Part shown: positions 36,009 through 45,357 of the stretch, piece after piece
Layout of the letters: the number at the start of each line of letters is the position of its first letter
How positions within the stretch are numbered: the first letter of the stretch is position 1
Assembly: GCA_037447655.1 (NCBI GenBank)
Contig: JBBHKE010002911.1
Location: 188,783 to 252,782, forward strand
Reading direction: 5' to 3'
DNA: 64,000 bases
DNA from: Zygnema cylindricum
Taxonomy: Eukaryota; Streptophyta; Zygnematophyceae; Zygnematales; Zygnemataceae
Notes under the pieces: model-generated
What the model was told of the DNA's origin: nothing
The model's database searches: none
What the model saw: the letters and a program-made list of their open reading frames with translations, nothing else
Made by a program: the position numbers and the translations under genes

Positions 36009-37049
36009 GTAGAAATTAATGGTCCGTTTAAAGTATATTCTAGGTCTAAATAGAAATATAGAAAGAAACCGAGGCAGTCTACCTCTACCTTCTCTCTCTA
36101 ACTCTCAAACTTGTCGCAGTCACTGAGAGTTAGGAGAGGGAGCTAGAGCCATGGCTACCTAGGCTATCCAGAGGTTTACGGGAAATATATATTAGTTAGG
36201 GGTTTATTTACTAAAAAGATATGTGCCGGCCACAGGATTTTATCCTGGTACCTGCCGGGCGGCAAGCTGCCTGTAGCCGGTAGCCTTAACCGTTAAGTCT
36301 TTAGCTAGTGCTACGTACTATATGGTTTGATTTTTAGTTATATATTAAAAAATAAAATAATTCATTTAACAGATACTATTTACTGGATACATAGAATCAG
36401 TAATGTAAAATACGGATTGTGGTACGGATAAAGAAACGAATACCGCGCATTTGTTTCTTTAGCGAAACGAATACCGCGCAGGTATTTATTACGGCTACGA
36501 ATAAATGTAAATTTAATCGGACGGCCGGAATGAACGCCGAGATCGCGGAAGAGAATTTTGGCGGTTTGTGGTCATCGCCACATCGGAAGACACGTGGCGA
36601 AATTACATTGGATCGTGGTATCTCCGGAGATTACGGCACCGAATCCGGATATGACATGTGTCGACATTAAGGCCATGTCGAACAATGTCCGTACAAAAAG
36701 GACACCGGCAGCTGTACTTTTGTGTACGAAAGTGGAATATGATTGGCTCCGTACATCAGTAGATAGAGTCTGTGAGAGAGATAGGACTTAGAAAATTTAG
36801 GTTATAGGATCCTCTCTCCCGGAGAGCTTCTATACAAAAGGTCAACTTTGACCCTCCATAACTTACTACTCAGGGGAGCAAATTCAGAGATTCTTTTTCC
36901 TATCGACTCAAGGGAGTCTTGCCTTTACAGGGGTGAAGGTGGTCAGAGTTATTGTCTGCCAGGGTGGCAGTTGTTTTTGCTGAAACACAAAGGGGTCAAG
37001 GTAATCCTAGAGGCTTCTTGGAAGTTGTCCACTCTGAGGACTTATGGAG
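36009..37049 (+). repeat. Copia C-type LTR, missing its last bases
   Basis: Starts TGTAGAAATTAATGGTCC and parallels 30,488-31,547 throughout, including the antisense tRNA-like module at 36,226-36,305, GGACTTAGAAAATT and CTCTCTCCCGGAGAGC. It stops after CTTATGGAG, exactly at the terminal ATG codon region, where another LTR (TGTTGTTTTTGAAG) begins. Confidence 0.88.
36226..36305 (-). other. tRNA-like module, antisense in the second C LTR
   Basis: Minus strand GACTTAACGGTTAAGGCT and CCAGGATAAAATCCTG, same place as in 30,729-30,815. Confidence 0.4.
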
Positions 37050-37575
37050 TGTTGTTTTTGAAGATTTAGTTTCGTGCGTACATGAAATTTGGTGCGCACG
37101 CGACGTTTCGTGCGTGTATATTTTACATTTACGCGATATACTGTGGAGGTTCGAAAGGATTTGCGGATTGGGGGAATTAAATGTACGAGTAAATTTAATG
37201 GAGTAATTGAGTGGCGCGAAATGTGAGAGGAAATGGACGGCGGGTCGCGAAGCGATCCGACGTGAGATAATCAACGAAGATAAAATAGTACGTCGCACGT
37301 ACGAAACATAATGCGACAGGTGTACTTTAAATTTGGCGCGCGAGATTTATGGAAAGTACGCGATGGTACAAAGAATCTATATTGGACAGGTGTACTATTA
37401 GGTGTACTTTATTTACGACATGCATTTATCGAAATGACGTGTTCCTAAAATGCGACAAGGCGCATTTATGACGAAGTACGTGATTTCGGTACGGACAGGA
37501 TTTGGATCGTACGAATTGATTTCGGCAAGTTGTTCGAGGTACACGTGGAGGGCACGACGGACGTCGTTAATAAAC
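37050..37575 (+). repeat. R-type LTR fragment, copy 1
   Basis: Begins TGTTGTTTTTGAAG and shares with 57,432-57,790 the blocks ACTGTGGAGGTTCGAAAGGA, TTTGCGGATTGGG, GGAGTAATTGAGTGGCGCGA, GAAATGGACGGCGG and TACACGTGGAGGGC. Its 3' half is not recognisable, so it is a truncated LTR of a further Copia family. Confidence 0.6.
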
Positions 37576-38564
37576 GCGGCTGAAATTCTACCGATTGCGT
37601 GACAAATTATTATTTTTCGAGGTCAAAGGCAAATCAACAAATCGGTCGTCAAATCCTTAGATAGTGTGCCCATGTCACTGAAACTTTGGAATGAAACTTC
37701 ATATTTTAGCGCAAATTTTCGTTGTATTATTCAAAGTGTTCTTATGTCCAAAAACACTTTCGTTACTTAGGCCTTCATTATTTTAAATACGTAAAAGTTG
37801 TAGACGTCTACAAATGTGTGAAATTTGTAGATGTGTATGAAACTTGCGATAGTTGTAGACGTCAAAAAATTGCGGGTAGTTGTCGACCCCAACATGTGGA
37901 CAAAATACGCAATTGAACGAGTGTGAGAGGGAAAGTGGGAGAGATGTCGAAAGAGAGGGCGTGAGGCGCCTTCAAGGACTTTTATGGGAAATGTCACTCG
38001 TTACCGGAGACCCTCGTTAGAGAGAAATTCCATACAACCAAACAAACGGACAAATTGTTTGCAAACGGACAAACATTCTTTTTTTTCGTTTTCTCTCCCT
38101 ATTGCACAAAATATTTTTAAAGACGTTTGACGAGTAAAATTACGTTTTCCTATTCATGGATCGACTATTACTTTTAATATAATCACCTTGTGAGTCAATT
38201 TTATTTTAAGTCTTAAGATAAGCTGGCGTGACGTGGAAGTGGATCGAAAAGACAATAATGACAAATTGGAGAATGTTCAAAGTTTGAAGAGGATGCAAAA
38301 TGTACTTTGGTTCTCACCCATTTTTTGTACGTCATACGATTTTCTCGTTGCAAGTCCCATTTTTTGTGAAAGCGACAAAAAAAAACCCTTACTTTAACAC
38401 ATAGGCACACCGCCTCAAGGAATGTGCCCATTTATCTAGTACTTTGAATTTTAGTGAGGATTCTCCGTACAACTTTTCATAGTGTTTCAATGTGCGAAAA
38501 TAAAATCGAAACTTTGAAAGTTGACGGTTGTAGACGTAATTACAACTTGTGACGATTGAAGGTT
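37576..38564. other. Intergenic stretch with inverted N-repeat debris
   Basis: Contains TAGACGTCTACAA-type phrases (37,800-37,870), a GAGAGGGAAAGTGGGAGAGA tract (37,925-37,945, the reverse complement of the pyrimidine tract of repeat N) and, near 38,340-38,415, the reverse complement of the GTGNCTAAGTA/T-run phrase. No gene seen. Confidence 0.5.
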
Positions 38565-38569
38565 ATCCT

Positions 38570-39900
38570 TGTTGTTATGAAAGCTTTAGTCTTCTCTATG
38601 CCTCGGTTGTTATGCCTCGGTTGTGAGGAGAGAGAGAGTGAGAATTCATGACTTAGAATATTTGATTAGTCCGTTGGGAAGTCAGCGACGAAATAACTTC
38701 GTCGCTGAACGATAATATTGTCTCGTCGCTAACTGAGTAATTAGGGAGTTACACGGATTAATACACTCCCGGGACACGCGTCAGAATGACGAAGAATATA
38801 TTTTGGAATATCCATAGTCGGCTCCCACCATAGCTCAAAAGTAGGTGAAAGTACGCCCATACAATATGCCTATTGTATATAAAACATACAATATGACCTT
38901 AAGACCCTTATTGTATTCGGACCTATTCGGACCAATTAAAACATTCGGACCAAATTTTTTTATCTACACCGTCAGATTCGGACGATCGGACGGTCGTTGA
39001 TCAAAGTAGCGATCTAAGAAGATCACACTAAAAGCCCATAACACAACTTACGATAAAGGCGCTGACCAAAGGCCTACCATAAAAACGCCTACTTTTGAAC
39101 TATGGTTCCCACATAGGCACATACACTTTGAGTAGTACGGCTACACGCGGCGTCTCATCTACAATGCCGAATTGTGCATACGGACGGTGGACACAGACCA
39201 CCGTCAATTATGTCCGGAAGACGACCGGATTCAATCTTCTATGACTCAGCATGTACGGCCGACGTCGAATGTAAAGTTTTGATAGAACAAAGATTTGTCG
39301 TTTTGTTAATTAGTTTATTAGTGTAGCTTGATTCATTTCTGACATACCAAGTACTCTGGTATACTCACAGTAATAGAGGTAGTTGGTAGTTAGTGTACGG
39401 CAGGCATGCCTCCGTACATTCAGGGTTCTGTGTATATGAGTGGGATTTAGGACTTAGTTAATTTTTGTAGTGGAGGAACTTTCTGTACCAAAAACTGTTA
39501 TGGTGATTTTTGGTAATTTTCTCTGAGGATTACTCTCAGAAATGTTAGCAGAATTATCTGAAATTCTGCATGTATGTTCCTCTCTATATTTTTAATATTG
39601 TCGCAGATTTGCAGACATATTTTGTGTCTGGTCTGTGTGCAACTTCATTGTGAAGTTGTCTGTTTTATCAAAGTGACTGTTTTTTCTGAAACTTTGACTA
39701 GATGATGTGATCACTCTGTTTATTTTTTTTGTCTGAAACTTTTTGAGGTTGTTCTATAGCCTAGAAAATATCTGTGATTGTAGTTTTAGCATGTTTTGTT
39801 ATTTCTGTAGAATTGTGTGTTGATTCAAAGTAGGCTGTTTTTGGGTAGTCTGTGGTGCTTCCGAGGGTATATCCATGGCTGAAAATGGCTATGGACAACA
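38570..39900 (+). mobile_element. Solo LTR E of a Copia element
   Basis: Starts TGTTGTTATGAAAGCTTTAG and ends GGACAACA, with a perfect 5-bp duplication ATCCT at 38,565-38,569 and 39,901-39,905. Length is 1,331 bp including a 275-bp MITE plus its duplication, so the LTR itself is about 1,047 bp. It resembles the B LTR (GGACTTAGTTAATTTT, TGTCTGGTCTGTG, CTTCATTGTGAAGT). Near its 3' end an ATG at 39,875 opens MAENGYGQQ up to the boundary. A solo LTR arises by recombination between the two LTRs of an element. Confidence 0.92.
38829..39103. mobile_element. Mutator-like MITE M1, copy a
   Basis: 275 bp with inverted ends CATAGCTCAAAAGTAGG and CCTACTTTTGAACTAT. It is flanked by the 9-bp duplication GGCTCCCAC (38,820-38,828) and GGTTCCCAC (39,104-39,112), one mismatch. 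It contains CATACAATATGCCTATTGTA and GGACGATCGGACGGTCG. No coding capacity. A 9-bp duplication is typical of Mutator-like elements. Confidence 0.88.
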
Positions 39901-39905
39901 ATCCT

Positions 39906-40247
39906 ATCCCTCTCTCCCTCTCCCTATCACACTATCGGTTTTATCTCACACTTATTGAAATGAAACATTACAATAATGGTATTTAATAAAATCGCTTGAA
40001 AAATATTTTTTTTTATTACTATTAGGCATATTTTAATGGCAAGTGGAGTGAGAAAATGCAAAAAAAAAAGAAATCAGAAAGTTATGGTCGAAAGCAATTG
40101 AAATAGTGACGTCGACGTTGTCACAAGTGAGCACGAGGTCACAATGTCACAAACCCCAAGACATCTAAAATGTCACGAAAACTTAGACATCTACGATCGT
40201 CATTGTTTTTGTAGACGTCACCAATTGTCATTAGTTTCGTTGTTTTA
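39906..40247. repeat. Interspersed non-coding repeat N, copy 2
   Basis: Parallels 34,120-34,545: CTCTCCCTCTCCC, TAATGGCAAGTGGAGTGAGA, GTCACAATGTCACAAACCCC, TAGACGTCACCAATTGTC. Solo LTR E interrupts its left side. Confidence 0.65.
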
Positions 40248-40573
40248 GTGATACTCTAACAGAAATCACCTCGCGACGTGATTTTTGATAAATTTTTTTG
40301 ATGAGCATGACGGGGTGTTCCCATGTATTAGCATATCGACTTTTTTTGTAGTTTTCTCGCCAAATCGTGTCCCGATCGAGAAAAAAAAATAGTCGTACGA
40401 AAAAATCACTTTCACCACAGTATAGTGAATGTCAAGTCGATTCTTTGACGGTACTCCATGTTTGTCTTCATGTAAACGCATTTTGCCGTTTTCCTCTTTG
40501 ATCTTCGGTGAGAACACAACCATCAAAAGCAATAAAAAATCACCTAGCGAGGTGAATTCAGTTAAAGTATCAC
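40248..40573. mobile_element. MITE with GTGATACT termini
   Basis: 326 bp with inverted ends of about 45 bp: GTGATACTCTAACAGAAATC on the left pairs with a right end whose reverse complement begins GTGATACTTTAACTGAATTC; CACCTCGC then GTGATTTTT follow in both. No clear target duplication. The frames within it are not conserved coding sequence. Confidence 0.75.
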
Positions 40574-40773
40574 CCGAACAACGAATGCCAAATGATCTAC
40601 GCAGGCGCCACACGAGCGGGAAAATTTTAGGACGAGGGAGAGTACTCGCTATTTTTCTCCCTGCCCGTCACGCGTATGTACGGAAGAAAAATTGGAGGGG
40701 TCTTAGACCTCAATTTTCATTCATGGGTCCTTTGCAAAATTTAATGTCGTAAAGTAATCTCGAAACGGTCCTT

Positions 40774-41133
40774 ACCGGCAGCTGTACTTTTTGGTACGGA
40801 ACTGTAATCTGATTGGTTCCGTACATCAGTAGATAGAGTCTGTGAGAGAGATAGGACTTAGAAAAATTAGAAGATAGGACCCTCTCTCCCAGAGAGCTTC
40901 TGTACAAAAGGTCAACTTTGACCCTCCATAACTTACTGCTCAGGGGAGCAAATTCAAAGATTATTTTTGCTATCGACTCAAGGGAGTCTTGCCTTCACAG
41001 GGGTGCAGGTGGTCAGAGTTTTTGTCTGCCAGGGTGGCAGTTGTTTTTGCTGAAACACAAAGGGGTCAGGATTATCCTAGAGGCTTCTTGGAAGCTGTCC
41101 ACTCTGGGGACTTTTGGAGGTCTCAGAGTTTCA
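40774..41133 (+). repeat. 3' fragment of a Copia C-type LTR
   Basis: Corresponds to the last 360 bp of the C LTR: CGGCAGCTGTACTTTT, GGACTTAGAAAAATTAG, CCCTCTCTCCCAGAGAGC, CTCCATAACTTACTGCTCAG, ending TCTCAGAGTTTCA at 41,133. The terminal start codon is TTG instead of ATG. The 5' two-thirds is missing. Confidence 0.82.
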
Positions 41134-41614
41134 ATGCGTGCCGTCGGATCCAAATCGGCTTTGAATGCTAGCCGTTTAGAATCAATGTCCGGTATATTTG
41201 TTTTCAGGGGTTTCATGTTCGCACTATATTTCATTTTGTTTCTATGTTACTTATCCGTAATTTTGTTAATCGGATTAGTGAATTGTGACATGTTTAAATG
41301 CTCATCATACCCCATGTACTTTAACGGACTTCAACGACAGACCAGCTAAGGCTAACGACTATACCTAGCTCTGCCGGTCGGAGGTTCGAGGACTGTCGGA
41401 CTCAATCTTTTTGTTAGAAGTGACTTATGTCACTTCTTTAGACCTGCCCAATGAGCCAAAGCAGCCATGGCTCAACCACCCTCTCTTTCTTTCAGTGACT
41501 ACAAGTATGGGGGATAGAGGGAAGAGGTGGAGCCACACTGTCTACGCTTTTCTTTTCTATTTTCACCAAGCTATTCAAACCTAGAAAATACTTTATAAAT
41601 CTAATAATTCAACA
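41134..41614 (-). repeat. Inverted 5' fragment of a C'-type LTR
   Basis: On the minus strand it starts TGTTGAATTATTAG at 41,614 and shows TTTTCTAGGTTTGAATAG, ACTTGTAGTCACTGA and GAGCCATGGCTGC, then a tRNA-like A/B-box stretch near 41,345-41,400. It lies back to back with the plus-strand LTR fragment ending at 41,133. Confidence 0.55.
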
Positions 41615-41991
41615 GAAAAACCGTGGCAATAGAATTGAAGCTAACCGCGGGTTTGAAGTTTTTTGAAAGGGCTTTGCCGAAAATTTGAAAATTTACTCTT
41701 TTGTCGACTTTTTAGGGGTTTTGTACAGTTTTTTGAGTGATTGTGTGTACGGTAATTCATTAAACTATACGATTCACACTGAACATGTAGGTAGATTTCT
41801 ACTCTGGTAGTTACGGTAACCTGTGAAGTTCAAACCGAACAATCGGGACTAACCGACCACGTCTTGTTTGAAAGGACAGGTCTTTCCGTAATTGACGTAG
41901 AATGTTCGATCTCCAGTACAGTAAAGGTACAGTGGCAATGCACTCTACCGTACTACATAAATTGTAAAAGGGAATTGATCATGACAGTGAC
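41615..41991. other. Intergenic stretch, no feature seen
   Basis: AT-rich sequence between LTR debris and the foldback element. No convincing coding frame, repeat or RNA gene. Confidence 0.5.
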
Positions 41992-42666
41992 TGTTTTGGT
42001 TGCGCACAGTCACTTATGTCATTTTGTCAAAAATTGTACGTTTGAAGTACATATTGGTACAAATAAAGTACCGTTGAGATACAAATTTGAAGGTCAATCG
42101 GTTGGATAACTTTGACTTTCAAAGTATTGTTTCAACCGCTTAAAATTTTGCCTTGCTTGCGGACATCGACCGTCATAATAAAATTAGCAATTCACACGGC
42201 CCACGAACGTTTACGGTAACAAAACTGCGACAACCACATGTAAATAAAAGTGTTGCAGACAGTCACTTTTTGTCTTTACGTGAGCTCTGTGGTGAGGGCA
42301 CTAAGACACAAAATTGAAATTCAGTCGTCTAAGTGTTATATTGAACTTAGACGCAAAGTGAAATGAAACCTCTTTAAACTAAAGTACTATAAGTTTTGTA
42401 CGGAAATATTTAAAACGCACGAAACGAAATTTTGCTGTCAATGTAAGAATGTTGATTCGTAGATAGTGTGGCTCGATTTCGTCGCGTGTGATGACGAACA
42501 TTTTTTTCATTTAATTTCAATTGCTATTTTTACACGGTTTGTTTTATTATAGTGTACAAAGTTTATTTCGTTTCGTGCGTTTTAATATTTCCGTACAAGG
42601 CTTATAGTACTTTAGTTTAAAGAGGCTTCGTTTCACTTAGCGTCTAAGTTCAATGTAACGCTTAGA

Positions 42667-42862
42667 AAAAAAGTCTTTATTACATAATGTGCGATGGAAA
42701 AACCATCAAAGTACAAAGGGGGTAAAAAAAAGGAAATAGAACATTTAAAGACTACAAGAGCCAACAGCTAGAAAAAACAAAACAAAACAAAACAAAACAA
42801 GCAAATGAGGAAAAACAAAAACAACTAGGCTGAGTAGCAAGACTAAACAAAAAACCAAAGAT
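42667..42862. other. A-rich insertion in the right arm of the foldback
   Basis: About 195 bp with no counterpart in the left arm, flanked by CTTAG/TTAGACG-like bases. It contains AAAACAAAACAAAACAAAAC. Identity unknown. Confidence 0.5.
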
Positions 42863-43065
42863 TAGACGATTAAATTTCAATTTTGCGGCTAAGTGCCCTC
42901 ACCGTGGAGCTCACGTGAAGACAAAAAGCGACTGTCTGCAACACTTTTATTTACATGTGGTGGCCGCAGTTTTGTTACCGTAAATGTTCGCCGGCCGTGT
43001 AAATTGCTAATTTTATTATGACGGTCGACGTCCGCAAGCGCGGCAAAGTTTTAAGCGGTTGAAAC

Positions 43066-43902
43066 CATAGTTCAAAAGTAGGTGAAAGTAGGCCCATACA
43101 ATATGCCTATTGTATGCAAAAAATACAATTTGACCTTAAGACCCTTATTGTATTCGGACCTATTCGGACCAATTAAAACATTCAGACCAAAAATTGGACC
43201 AATTAAAACATTCGGACCAAAAATATTTGTTTACACCGTCAGATTCGGACGATCGGACGGTCGCCTATCAAAGTACACCGCGCATCGTTATTAGTGTCAA
43301 AGTTTAAATAGTGTGTAAGTAAATATACCGTCATTGACACTAATTAAGAATTTGAAAATTAAAAAAAAAAGGTTTATTCTAATTTCAGTGTTAACGCTAA
43401 TTTGGAACAGCAAAAATGGAAAATTTTCTGTACGATTATATACATTATTATATGTATTCGTACAAAATATAAAAAATCGTACACCGTAGTGAAATTTAAA
43501 TATCCGTACATGTCAGACTAATTTACGTGTCAGACCAATCCCGTTTTTTTAGCGCATGTTCCTATGCGTACGCGTCCGATTTAATTCATTTTTTGTAAAA
43601 TTTTCACTTGAAAAGGTACATTTATGTACGGTCTGACATCGACCGTACACACGCTATTTAGATCTTATTGAACTTTAGTTCTTTACGCTATTTTGTACGG
43701 GTACCTCAATTAACGTCAAGGAAAAATTAAAATCATGTATCCTATTTGAGGAAAAAAATCAAAATTTTAAGAACCCAAATTAGTGACTTTGACACTAATA
43801 ACGATGCGCGGTGTAGCGATCTAAGAAGATCACATGAAAAGCCCATAAAGCGCCGACCAAAGGCCTACCATAAAAAGTTAAAAACGCCCACTTTTGAACT
43901 AT
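43066..43902. mobile_element. Mutator-like MITE M1, copy b, nested in the foldback
   Basis: Ends CATAGTTCAAAAGTAGG and CCACTTTTGAACTAT; perfect 9-bp duplication GGTTGAAAC at 43,057-43,065 and 43,903-43,911. The left arm of the foldback at about 42,131-42,139 shows the unoccupied site in inverted orientation. It contains a 40-bp internal duplication (GGACCAATTAAAACATTC) and is itself interrupted by a 538-bp TA-flanked MITE. Confidence 0.93.
43276..43813. mobile_element. TA-flanked MITE nested in M1b
   Basis: Begins CACCGCGCATCGTTATTAGT and ends with its inverse; TIRs of about 29 bp. TA at 43,274-43,275 and 43,814-43,815. M1a gives the empty site (CAAAGTAGCGATC), proving insertion at a TA with duplication of TA, the behaviour of Tc1/mariner-type elements. 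No transposase. Confidence 0.93.
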
Positions 43903-44046
43903 GGTTGAAACAATATTTTGAAAGTCAAAGTTGTCCAACCGATTGACCGTCAAATTTGTACTCAACGTTACTTTATTTGTACCAATATGTACTTCAAACG
44001 TACCATTTTGACAAAATGACGTAAGTGACTGTGCGCAACCAAAACA

Positions 44047-45357
44047 CCATGTGGGCAGGTCTAGATTTAATGTCACGCTTCTGATAAAATCTTAACAAAT
44101 CAGAATGATACGTTACAAATAACATGAGTATATCCACGTGTCCATGGAGATTTGTTTCCGGATGAATGTGTCCTGACATTATCTTCTTTGTCGTCATGTA
44201 CTCAAAACTTTCCAAACAAAGAAATCGCATACCGTTTATCGCTTTTAGAGTTCGCGATTAGAGTCAACTCTAATAGTATTTCACGGCGTGTGTAGTTGAA
44301 CATGTGGAAATTTCTATTGGCGTGTCTGCGGGCACACCCTAGTTTCAGCCATATATATATATATGTTTTTTTTTTTTTTTTTTTTTTTTCTGGCCATTGT
44401 TGCCACACCAATTTTTTCTCGTTGAACAAATTCTAGGGGCTATCGACCTCTCAACCGACCATTTCCGTACGTCATTGAGTTTACGAACAAACTTTGGCCG
44501 ACCTCCTGGATTGCAATCCAAATCTCCGAATCTCAGATAGCATCGGATTCGCGCTCGTGGATAAAAGATAGCGCGTTAACCTACGCTACAGTCGTTTCGC
44601 TTCCAATGATCCGATCGGCGCCAATTAGTGAATTGCCAAAGTTTGTCCTATGCTACGTGTCGGCGTCTCTGTTTCTTAGTGGATGTCATGTTGGCAATGA
44701 TTACCAGTACTGTATTGCATCGACTACAGTACGGTAAGGTACAGTAAAGAGGTGCTTTTATTTGTGCGGTGCTTTACAAGAGTACGCTCGATTCATTTAA
44801 TCTATTGACAATTTTGTATTTTGAAATCTCAAATCTGAATGGAGAGAGAAGATTTTATTAATCAAATGAATGAATTTATTTCGTGTTCTGCAAATCGAAA
44901 AAAAATTGAGTGCAGGTGATATAAAACGTGGAGGACACGTGGCTTTTCGTGACCATTTATTGTTAAAGACTATCTCATACTATCTAGTCTTTAAAAGTCG
45001 CACACCAAATAGTAGATCTTTACTTCAACTATTCTAACGAACGTTTTGTCGTATCTAATTCATCATTGCAATTACTTGTCGTTTTCTCACAGTCCTAATT
45101 AAAGCTATGATTCACTTTCATGATCACCTATCATCTACACAGACCACTTCTATCTAAACTGAGAGGGATAAATATGGCAAAGCTACTTCCAAAACTTCAA
45201 TCTACATATTCTCTCCGCAGAAATTCGCCGAATCCAAACTCAAAGCTTACAGCAGTCTGGTTCCAAACCAAGTATCTAAAATCCATTCCTCCTCCAAGCT
45301 CCAATCAAAGAGCTTCTCAATTCTTGCTTTCGACGGCGACCACAAGAAGACGCCGCC
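44047..45357. other. Upstream region of the kinase gene
   Basis: No gene seen. It holds an (AT)n run followed by about 26 T at 44,346-44,390. A candidate core promoter is TATAAAA at 44,920-44,926 with a G-box CACGTGGC at 44,936-44,943. Reading frames at 45,120-45,617 overlap the kinase start in another frame and show no family features. Confidence 0.5.
44920..44943 (+). promoter_or_regulatory. Candidate TATA box and G-box upstream of the kinase
   Basis: TATAAAA followed ten bases later by CACGTGGC, the plant G-box/ABRE core. They lie 430 bp upstream of the start codon. The order (G-box after TATA) is unusual and the start of transcription is unknown, so this is tentative. Confidence 0.3.

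Larger units (their letters stand above)
41992..44046. mobile_element. Long foldback element with nested insertions
   Basis: Ends TGTTTTGGTTGCGCACAGTC and, in inverted orientation, GTGCGCAACCAAAACA. The left arm (41,992-42,437) matches the right arm in reverse over about 450 bp: 44,046-43,903, then 43,065-42,863, then 42,666-42,561. The right arm is split by MITE M1b and by an A-rich insert at 42,667-42,862. Without the inserts it is about 1.0 kb, with a loop of about 120 bp. No transposase, so non-autonomous. No clear target duplication was found. Confidence 0.85.

Noticed and set aside
40266-40752. Frames of 107-115 codons on both strands
   Set aside because: They overlap the GTGATACT MITE and its inverted arms.
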